Origin: Salinisphaera sp. UBA6602
Lineage (GTDB): Bacteria; Pseudomonadota; Gammaproteobacteria; Nevskiales; Salinisphaeraceae
Assembly (NCBI GenBank): GCA_002433465.1
Contig: DJIE01000024.1
Coordinates: forward strand, 16,438-27,278
Direction: 5' to 3'
DNA: 10,841 bases
Position 1 is the stretch's first letter; each line of letters starts with the position of its first letter. A program made the position numbers and the translations under genes. Of this stretch, positions 6,487 through 10,841 are shown in pieces. The notes under the pieces were generated by a model. It was given only the letters and a program-made list of their open reading frames with translations, was not told the origin of the DNA and did no database searches.

Positions 6487-7215
6487 GTGAATAACGCGGA
6501 GTTCCGAGAACACCTATGGCTTTCTAGCGTTCCGCTCGTAAGGTTAAGCGATGAGCGGCTACCAACAGGAATTGCATCAGGCTGTTTGGTCGACTGTTTA
6601 GGCAAAAGAGTTCTTCTAACCGTTTCTCACGCAACGGGCGATCAGGGGAATTGGGCAATTCAGCTCAAATACGTTCCCGGCAAAGGCACTAAGACGTATC
6701 AACTTGGGGCAATGCAATTTTTAGCGAAAGGAACGCTTTCGCGCCTTGGACTAGAAGACATCGATTTTTCGTATGTTGAAGTTCCGGCCGATATTCGTGG
6801 CTATCGGCAGGAAATCGACTTGCAGGAAAACATCGTAAGATCTGAAATACCTATTTCGGTCCATGCGTCCGATTTAAACGAATTGCCGAATTCAAAGGAA
6901 ACGTTTGGATTTTGTGGGATGGTAATGCCTTCGGCCGAGGAGCATTTTGGGCAAGTCTATTTCGGTAGCGAGCTGCGAATCTACTCTGGATTGTCGTTTC
7001 TCAGAACGGAAGGCGATTACCACGTTTTCTCATTGCCCTTCGCTCACCCGGGGCACGAGCACTTCAAAGGATGCAGTGGTGCTCCCATTTTTAGTAGTAC
7101 AGGTTCACTCGTCGCGCTTGTGTGCAAGGGCTGCGAAAAGACGAATGAAATTTGGGGAATTTCGGTAAAGGCGTATAAAACGCCGATAGATATTTTAGTC
7201 GGGAATGTAGCGTAA
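6487..7215 (+). CDS. Trypsin-like serine peptidase (cassette C6)
   Basis: Encodes 242 residues. GTG 6487 is the start because AAAGAGGG (6473-6480) lies 6 bp upstream. The catalytic triad of a chymotrypsin/trypsin-fold peptidase is visible: H48 in VLLTVSHAT, D93 in EDIDFSYVEV, and S197 in KGCSGAPIF, followed by the strand GSLVALVCKG. The length equals a bare protease domain with no PDZ partner, and there is no signal peptide, so it should act in the cytoplasm. Stand-alone cytoplasmic trypsin-like domains are known as activating or effector components in bacterial conflict systems, which fits the neighbouring cassettes. Its target is unknown. TAA is 7 bp before the R'' box of attC6. Confidence 0.86.
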   Translation: MNNAEFREHLWLSSVPLVRLSDERLPTGIASGCLVDCLGKRVLLTVSHATGDQGNWAIQLKYVPGKGTKTYQLGAMQFLAKGTLSRLGLEDIDFSYVEVPADIRGYRQEIDLQENIVRSEIPISVHASDLNELPNSKETFGFCGMVMPSAEEHFGQVYFGSELRIYSGLSFLRTEGDYHVFSLPFAHPGHEHFKGCSGAPIFSSTGSLVALVCKGCEKTNEIWGISVKAYKTPIDILVGNVA

Positions 7216-7221
7216 TTCGTT

Positions 7222-7324
7222 ACATAATAAGTCGCTGCAGTTGACCGCCCAAAGCGCTGGCGCGCTTCGGGTTCCCTCCGCGGCCTTCGGCCGCTCCGGC
7301 GGCAACTGAGCTTTGGCGTTATTC
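7222..7324 (+). repeat. attC6 (103-bp type, altered R'')
   Basis: R' is GTTATTC (7318-7324). R'' is ACATAAT (7222-7228): its first six bases are the exact complement of the C6 start box GTTATGT, but the last base of the conserved AAC is T. The body, with the apical hairpin CGGCC-TTC-GGCCG, matches attC3 and attC8. Confidence 0.9.
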
Positions 7325-7339
7325 ACCAAGGAGAGTTTT

Positions 7340-7906
7340 GTGCTCAACCAGGAATTTCAACGTTTCGTTGACGAGTGGCTCGAACGCGCCAAGTCGTATA
7401 GCGACGACGAACAGAACCAGTGTTTCGATAAATTTTTTACTCTCTTTGTCGTATTTAATCGACTTTACTCTGAAGCAACATTCACTCTGCACAGAAGGGG
7501 AGAGGTTGAATTATCACCCAACAGGCCACTTCCCGACAAAAAAGGCGCGACTGAATATACTCTAGATTTAATTGGCGTCGAAGACTTTGATCGCCTATAC
7601 GCTGCAGTACTGGAGCCACAGGTAGAAGCAGTGGCGAACCTGATTGAGGAAGAAAGGTTTTATATTCGTCTAAGTATGCCAGCGGGAGATCGCCAGCCGG
7701 AGAAAGATCGCGCGTTGCTCCGTGAACTTCGATCCACTGGAAAGTCACGTGCTCTTGCAATCCTTGAATTAGTATATCAGGTTCGGTGTAATCTCTTCCA
7801 CGGACACAAAGCGTTTAACGCCGTGCAGCTAGAACTACTTCGCCCGGTAACTCGTATTCTCGAACCTGTAGTAGAAGAAATTTACGAGAAATTGCAGGAA
7901 GCATAA
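7340..7906 (+). CDS. HEPN-like protein with Rx4H motif (cassette C7)
   Basis: Encodes 188 residues. GTG 7340 is chosen because a consensus AAGGAG (7328-7333) lies 6 bp upstream; the in-frame TTG at 7313 is inside attC6. The protein is almost all helical. Near its C-terminus is YQVRCNLFHGHK, with R149-x4-H154, the signature of HEPN domains, many of which are RNases in toxin-antitoxin, abortive-infection and CRISPR-linked systems. The sequence around it (helix, Rx4H turn, long helix ending in EPVVEEIYEKL) fits the fold. No antitoxin gene (such as an MNT nucleotidyltransferase) is in the cassette, so it may be self-limiting, triggered, or not a toxin. TAA forms part of the attC7 R'' box. Confidence 0.73.
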   Translation: MLNQEFQRFVDEWLERAKSYSDDEQNQCFDKFFTLFVVFNRLYSEATFTLHRRGEVELSPNRPLPDKKGATEYTLDLIGVEDFDRLYAAVLEPQVEAVANLIEEERFYIRLSMPAGDRQPEKDRALLRELRSTGKSRALAILELVYQVRCNLFHGHKAFNAVQLELLRPVTRILEPVVEEIYEKLQEA

Positions 7907-7975
7907 CAAATCGCTGCAGTTGACCGCCCAAAGCGCTCCCGCGCTTCGGCCGGCAACTGAGCTTTGGCGTTGTAC
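7901..7975 (+). repeat. attC7 (75-bp type)
   Basis: R'' is GCATAAC (7901-7907) and R' is GTTGTAC (7969-7975). R'' matches the complement of the C7 start box GTTATTC at 6 of 7 positions. The body matches attC1, attC5 and attC11. Confidence 0.94.
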
Positions 7976-8218
7976 GCGGTTGATTTGTATTGTGGTTGAG
8001 CTGTTGCGTCGGCTAGCGAAGGCGAGCCGGTAGTTGGGCCCTGGCCCGTCTTTCTCGCTGCTCGCTAGCTCCGGGGCAAACCGCCGTCGATCCATGTCGG
8101 CGCCTTCCCGTCAGCGATCATCCGCGGTAAGTTTGAGTTCGGGCAATTCTTTCTTTCGGGGCGTTGGGCTTCGTGGTCCGCAGGCAAGTTCGGGGGAGCG
8201 TCAAATAGTGGAGTTCAC
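7976..8218 (+). other. Cassette C8 body: no convincing gene, strong palindrome
   Basis: This 243-bp stretch has no supported ORF. A + frame from TTG 8034 runs on through attC8 and ends in residues that simply translate the attC (SLQPTAQSAAALRV), so it is not persuasive. The left half holds a long imperfect inverted repeat: 8012-8026 (GCTAGCGAAGGCGAG) pairs with 8054-8069 (CTCGCTGCTCGCTAGC) over 12 bp with one small internal loop. It may be an RNA or promoter cassette. Confidence 0.6.
8012..8069. repeat. Imperfect palindrome in cassette C8
   Basis: GCTAGCG (8012-8018) pairs with CGCTAGC (8063-8069) and GCGAG (8022-8026) with CTCGC (8054-8058). The small internal loop is AAG opposite TGCT and the terminal loop is 27 nt, itself GC-rich (GGGCCCTGGCCC). 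No T-run follows, so it is not a terminator. It could be a structured RNA or a decayed recombination site. Confidence 0.6.
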
Positions 8219-8321
8219 GTACAACGAGTCGCTGCAGCCGACCGCCCAAAGCGCTGCCGCGCTTCGGGTTCCCTCCGCGGCCTTCGGCCGCTCCGGCGGC
8301 CGCTGAGCTTCGGCGTTATAT
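8219..8321 (+). repeat. attC8 (103-bp type)
   Basis: R'' is GTACAAC (8219-8225), the exact complement of the unusual C8 start box GTTGTAC; R' is GTTATAT (8315-8321). The body matches attC3 and attC6, including the apical CGGCC-TTC-GGCCG hairpin. Confidence 0.95.
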
Positions 8322-8335
8322 GAGGGGGAATAGTG

Positions 8336-8725
8336 ATGGAGAACAGATTTTCGATCTCCCTGCATGATGTTGATCGATGGAAGCCAACTGATGAAGATAG
8401 GCAGGCAGAAGTTGTCAAGCAACTGATACACGAGTGCGAATCTCATGGCGAGAGAAAGCCAAACCTCATGACATCGGGGTTTCGTGCTAATAACTCTTCT
8501 GCTCAGATCGCCAGTGACTTGATCTCGGGATTTTCTATACCTGCGGTCATCACTTCTGCCGGATTTCTCCTCAAACATCTCGCCCCACTGGTAATCGAAT
8601 ACCTCAAGACTCGCCCTCAGAAAGAGGTCACAGTTGACTACAAAGGGCACCGAGTGACTATCCGGGGTGGTGGTGACGTGGCTAAAGAGCTACAGGATTT
8701 GATAGCAAAAATAGATGAGGTTTAG
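8336..8725 (+). CDS. Small protein resembling EACC1 conflict-system components (cassette C9)
   Basis: Encodes 129 residues. ATG 8336 is 7 bp after GAGGGGG (8322-8328); GTG 8333, one codon upstream, is possible but closer than ideal. The N-terminal strand (FSISLHDV) is followed by a helix, then a hydrophobic helical region at about 58-90 (two near-membrane-length segments split by KH), then a beta-hairpin KEVTVDYKGHRVTIRGG (96-112) and a C-terminal amphipathic helix. The helix-hairpin-helix ending recalls EACC1 (effector-associated constant component) proteins of NTP-dependent conflict systems, but this is a resemblance of layout, not a firm match. It could equally be an unrelated membrane-associated protein. 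No ATPase partner is in the cassette. Confidence 0.68.
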   Translation: MENRFSISLHDVDRWKPTDEDRQAEVVKQLIHECESHGERKPNLMTSGFRANNSSAQIASDLISGFSIPAVITSAGFLLKHLAPLVIEYLKTRPQKEVTVDYKGHRVTIRGGGDVAKELQDLIAKIDEV

Positions 8726-8746
8726 TCCGGTGACGACCTGTAGATC

Positions 8747-8824
8747 ATATAACCAGGCCGTGCACCGGATGCCAAAACCTGCGCTTTGCTTCGGTTATGT
8801 CACCGGTGACGGCAGGCATTATCT
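8747..8824 (+). repeat. attC9 (78 bp, altered R' crossover box)
   Basis: R'' is ATATAAC (8747-8753), the exact complement of the C9 start box GTTATAT. The stem pairs CCGT-CACCGG with CCGGTG-ACGG with an unpaired G. At the expected R' position is ATTATCT (8818-8824), where the invariant G of GTT is A. The body is unlike the main attC family of this array. Confidence 0.82.
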
Positions 8825-8844
8825 GACTCGCCCAGCCCGATGCT

Positions 8845-9597
8845 ATGGCCAAACAACGAAATCTTTATACGAATAGCGAGTGGGAAGCTTTTTCGCTCAA
8901 AGTAAAGCGCCGAGATGACTTTCGGTGCATGAAGTGTGGGCGCTCACCGTCCGAGACCGTCTTACAAGTCCACCACCAGTTGTATGTGGCAAATAAGAAG
9001 CCGTGGGAATACGCAACGAGTGATTGCATCACGCTTTGTCGAGGGTGCCACGCAAGAGAGCACGGAATCATCGAGCCAAATCGGGGGTGGTTTCTTCTTT
9101 CTATTGTCGATCTAGGGGGGCTTGATGGGACTTGCGAGCGCGAAAATTGCGGCAACGGAATTCGTTATGAGCATTACACCTATCATCCCCAATGGGGCTA
9201 CAAAACCTTGGGAAGCACTTGCATAGAACATTTAACACAAAAAGATCGCGCACTTAGTGGAAAACTTCTCGCCTGCTATTGTGGCATTAGCAAATTCGTT
9301 CACGGATCAAAATGGTTTGAGGGAAGAACTAAAAAGCAGAAATCGTATATTGCAGCCAAGCACGGCCACGATTACGTCCGGATATATGGCACGGGGAAAA
9401 AATACACTTTCCAGGTATTGCTGAAAGTAAAAGGCATGAAACGGTACGAATTCGGGGAGTTAATTCGAATTCCAGGGAAAAATTTACTTGAGGCCAAAGA
9501 GCTCGCGTTTATAACATTAAAAGGTATGCGGTCGAATGATCCTCAAGAAAAAGAGATGCTTAGGTGTGTTTACCGCAGTGCTCGTGAAGTCACATAA
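8845..9597 (+). CDS. HNH endonuclease (cassette C10)
   Basis: The 250-residue protein has an HNH domain at about residues 12-74: basic helix VKRRDDFRC, zinc ligands C28-x2-C31 and C65-x2-C68, catalytic H43-H44 (VHHQLY) and H69 in GCHARE. This is the typical single-metal DNA nuclease motif. Residues 95-135 hold a second cysteine-rich patch (CERENCGN, then GSTCIEH) that may bind another zinc. The C-terminal third is basic with beta-strand character and probably binds nucleic acid. ATG 8845 is 20 bp after the altered R' of attC9, with no clear ribosome-binding site. TAA is within the R'' box of attC10. It is unrelated to the C3 HNH protein outside the nuclease motif. A role in defence or in a mobile element is inference. 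Confidence 0.85.
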   Translation: MAKQRNLYTNSEWEAFSLKVKRRDDFRCMKCGRSPSETVLQVHHQLYVANKKPWEYATSDCITLCRGCHAREHGIIEPNRGWFLLSIVDLGGLDGTCERENCGNGIRYEHYTYHPQWGYKTLGSTCIEHLTQKDRALSGKLLACYCGISKFVHGSKWFEGRTKKQKSYIAAKHGHDYVRIYGTGKKYTFQVLLKVKGMKRYEFGELIRIPGKNLLEAKELAFITLKGMRSNDPQEKEMLRCVYRSAREVT

Positions 9598-9672
9598 CAA
9601 TGCCGTGGAGTGTGACAAATGCTCCGCAGCCTACGGCTGCTACGCATTTGCACCTCACGACAGGCGTTAGGC
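9592..9672 (+). repeat. attC10 (81 bp, unrelated stem)
   Basis: R'' is ACATAAC (9592-9598) and R' is GTTAGGC (9666-9672). The stem pairs CGTG-AGTG-CAAATGC with GCATTTG-CACCTCACG imperfectly, with an apical GCAGCC-TAC-GGCTGC hairpin. It differs from the main attC family of this array. Confidence 0.88.
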
Positions 9673-9677
9673 CCTAT

Positions 9678-9995
9678 ATGAAGAAGGCTCTGTGGGTGCT
9701 TACGATCGCTGTTATCGCGATAGCGACTTTATTCGCGTGGGCTGTATATAAAGAGCTTGCTTATGACGAATGCGGTTTATCCGAGAAGCAGGCCAGGAAA
9801 TCGGCACTGAAACAAGTTCTTCGAATGAGGCTGCCGCCCGAGCATCTTGCCAGTGAGCCTTATTACAAAAGAGGAACGTGCAGCTATAGCTTCGTATATG
9901 AGGGTGCCGGGAGACAGATCGATTTCGTGATTTTCAGTGATTGGCTACACGGTGTTAAAACAAACTGGTGGGACCAAGACCGTGATGAGCGATGA
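9678..9995 (+). CDS. Small membrane-anchored hypothetical protein (cassette C11)
   Basis: Encodes 105 residues from ATG 9678; the in-frame ATG at 9600 lies inside attC10. The protein begins MKK and has one hydrophobic segment at about residues 4-25 with no clear cleavage site, so it is probably a signal anchor. The remaining 80 residues would face the periplasm. They contain two cysteines (in DECGLS and GTCSYS) that could form a disulphide, and a predicted beta-rich end (SYSFVYEGAGRQIDFVIFS). I do not recognise the family. There is no strong ribosome-binding site, and the R' box is only 5 bp upstream of the start. The stop is 36 bp before the R'' box of attC11. Confidence 0.75.
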   Translation: MKKALWVLTIAVIAIATLFAWAVYKELAYDECGLSEKQARKSALKQVLRMRLPPEHLASEPYYKRGTCSYSFVYEGAGRQIDFVIFSDWLHGVKTNWWDQDRDER

Positions 9996-10031
9996 AGGCT
10001 TCTTATGCGGCAGGCACGGTAAACTGGGGGG

Positions 10032-10106
10032 ACCTAACAACGCGCCGCAGTTGACCGCCCAAAGCGCTGCCACGCTTCGGTCGGCAACTGAGTCTAGGCG
10101 TTATGC
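10032..10106 (+). repeat. attC11 (75-bp type)
   Basis: R'' is ACCTAAC (10032-10038) and R' is GTTATGC (10100-10106). The body matches attC1, 5 and 7, with a few changes (CGCGCCGCAG, CTGAGTCTAGG). R'' matches the complement of the C11 start box at 6 of 7 positions. Confidence 0.93.
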
Positions 10107-10427
10107 GCCAACAAGAAATGAAAAACGCTGATTCGTACGCAGCCTTCTTGAACGCGCAAGCAGTTTTCTGGGGCCGGCTCGGCGGGTTGTTCGGACCACT
10201 GTTTATCAGTTTTGGTATATCGGACGGGTTTGGGTCGCCGCATTTATGGCTGGGCACGGTCGGAATCACGATCAATGTGCTAGCGCTACGGGCAGGCATG
10301 AAGGCGAAGCGTGAGCAACGCACCTCGGATTTTATTGTCTACGGGCTTATATCGGCTTTTTGTGCTGTTAGCCGGCGTGGCTGTTGCCGTACTTAATGCG
10401 GTCACATCACATAGCGCTGCAGTTTGA
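10103..10427 (+). pseudogene. Small three-helix membrane protein with probable frameshift (cassette C12)
   Basis: As read, the frame from ATG 10103 encodes 97 residues and stops at 10396, ending in a Cys/Arg-rich tail (VSRRGCCRT). ATG 10118 is an alternative start, since 10103 overlaps the R' box. Two hydrophobic segments lie at about residues 20-40 and 47-63; a third begins at FIVYGLISAF and is then broken off. Removing one T from the T5 run at 10357-10361 continues it as VLLAGVAVAVLNAV and gives a 107-residue protein ending at TGA 10425-10427, inside attC12. I therefore read this as a three-helix membrane protein disrupted by one extra T, or a sequencing error. The family is not recognised. 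Confidence 0.6.
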
Positions 10428-10507
10428 AGCCCACCGCGCTGCCGTGATTCGGCTCCGCCTTGCGGCGGCCCGTTTGGCATAAATCTGGCGGCTGCGATAA
10501 ACGCTGG
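10404..10507 (+). repeat. attC12, decayed 103-bp-type site
   Basis: The left half aligns with attC8 (CGCTGCAG, CCACCGCGCTGCCG, TTCGGCTCCGCC), and R'' is represented by ACATCAC (10404-10410), matching 5 of 7 bases expected from the C12 start box. The right half is diverged, with GGCGGCTGC near 10487-10495, and no GTT crossover box is found. It is probably not recombination-competent. Confidence 0.7.
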
Positions 10508-10514
10508 AGAAGAA

Positions 10515-10841
10515 TTGAACGGTCCCGACCCCGAAACCAAGCACCCAATGGCAGGATTTCCGCAGGTGTGCTTCATCAAGAACACGGTGCGTAATCCCAA
10601 TATCGTCATTGGCGACTACACCTATTACGACGACCCCGAGGATTCGGAGAATTTCGAGCGCAACGTGCTGTATCACTTCCCGTTCATCGGCGACAAGCTG
10701 ATTATCGGCAAGTTCTGCGCCATCGCCCGTGGCGTGAAGTTCATCATGAACGGGGCGAATCACAGGATGTCAGGCATATCCACCTATCCGTTCCAGATTT
10801 TCGGGAATGGTTGGGAGAAGGTCATGCCCGCGCCGGACGAT
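10515..10841 (+). CDS. Vat/CatB-type hexapeptide acetyltransferase, 5' part
   Basis: The frame is open to the window edge and encodes 109 residues of a xenobiotic acetyltransferase of the left-handed beta-helix (hexapeptide) family, which uses acetyl-CoA to acetylate hydroxyl groups. The start is TTG 10515: it gives the family N-terminus MNGP, and GGAG (10506-10509) lies 5 bp upstream. Family signatures visible are NPNIVIGDYTYYDDPEDSE, FIGDKLIIGKFCAIARGVKF (hexapeptide turns), and MNGANHRMSGISTYPF with the catalytic histidine at residue 83. The sequence resembles Vat (streptogramin A acetyltransferases) more than CatB (chloramphenicol). The substrate cannot be settled, and housekeeping relatives exist, so resistance is not proven. 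It follows the decayed attC12 and may be the thirteenth cassette or the first chromosomal gene beyond the array; its 3' end is outside the window. Confidence 0.9.
   Translation, partial: MNGPDPETKHPMAGFPQVCFIKNTVRNPNIVIGDYTYYDDPEDSENFERNVLYHFPFIGDKLIIGKFCAIARGVKFIMNGANHRMSGISTYPFQIFGNGWEKVMPAPDD

Larger units (their letters stand above)
1914..10507. mobile_element. Chromosomal integron: intI, attI and twelve-cassette array
   Basis: The element comprises a minus-strand integrase gene, an attI region, and twelve same-orientation cassettes each ending in an attC site. Cassette limits, taken as the base after the G of one R' box to the G of the next, are: C1 3015-3483, C2 3484-3804, C3 3805-4862, C4 4863-5759, C5 5760-6463, C6 6464-7318, C7 7319-7969, C8 7970-8315, C9 8316-8818, C10 8819-9666, C11 9667-10100, C12 10101 to about 10500. 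The right limit is uncertain because attC12 is decayed and the window ends soon after. The resident position next to fumC, the lack of transposon or sul1-type ends, and related attCs all point to a sedentary chromosomal integron, not a class 1 mobile integron. The array may continue beyond the window. Confidence 0.93.

Noticed and set aside
8034..8306. A 90-codon + strand frame in cassette C8
   Set aside because: It starts at TTG without a ribosome-binding site, and its last 25 codons are just the translation of attC8; the composition is low-complexity Ser/Arg/Ala.
3415..10507. CRISPR array suggested by regularly recurring similar repeats
   Set aside because: The repeats are 75-103 bp, folded, spaced by whole genes, and have R'/R'' boxes; they are attC sites. 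No short direct repeats or cas genes.
10407..10763. A 118-codon minus-strand frame opposite attC12 and the acetyltransferase
   Set aside because: It is antisense to a strong family match (Vat/CatB type) on the + strand and crosses the attC; a shadow of a GC-rich gene.

Overview
The window is the start of a chromosomal (sedentary-type) integron in a proteobacterium, probably a gammaproteobacterium. That assignment rests on the FumC and IntI sequence types and on GC-rich host DNA; the genus cannot be fixed from this sequence. The left 1.9 kb is GC-rich chromosomal DNA: the 3' part of a class II fumarase gene (fumC) with its hairpin terminator, then a small two-helix membrane protein gene. At 1914-2888, on the minus strand, is a full-length integron integrase (IntI) with all six tyrosine-recombinase catalytic residues. 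Between intI and the array (2889-3020) lies the presumed attI/promoter region, with an 18-bp palindrome and a repeated GCTATAC heptamer.

From 3015 to about 10500 there are twelve consecutive gene cassettes, all in the + orientation, separated by eleven recognisable attC sites plus one decayed site. Boundaries were set by finding each R' box (GTTRRRY) and the complementary R'' box (RYYYAAC) at the far end of the same cassette; these pairs match at 5 to 7 of 7 positions. Seven attCs are near-identical relatives (four of 75 bp, three of 103 bp with an extra apical hairpin), as expected for a resident array. Four (attC2, 4, 9, 10) have unrelated stems and look imported. The cassettes are AT-richer and more variable in composition than the flanking chromosome.

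Cassette cargo in order: C1 small lipoprotein; C2 no convincing gene; C3 HNH nuclease with a large unknown C-terminal region; C4 DUF5677-like protein; C5 GIY-YIG (T5orf172-type) nuclease with a probable winged-helix tail; C6 trypsin-like serine peptidase; C7 HEPN-like protein with an Rx4H motif; C8 no convincing gene but a strong palindrome; C9 small protein resembling EACC1-type conflict-system components; C10 second HNH nuclease; C11 small membrane-anchored protein; C12 small three-helix membrane protein apparently broken by a +1 T frameshift. After the decayed attC12 begins a Vat/CatB-type hexapeptide acetyltransferase, cut by the window end.

Five of the cassettes (C3, C5, C6, C7, C10) carry nuclease, protease or HEPN folds typical of bacterial conflict and phage-defence systems, with C4 and C9 as weaker candidates. 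The array therefore looks like a library of single-gene defence candidates under a recombinase. Two attC sites carry point changes in their conserved triplets (attC6 R'' AAT, attC9 R' ATT), which may freeze part of the array.
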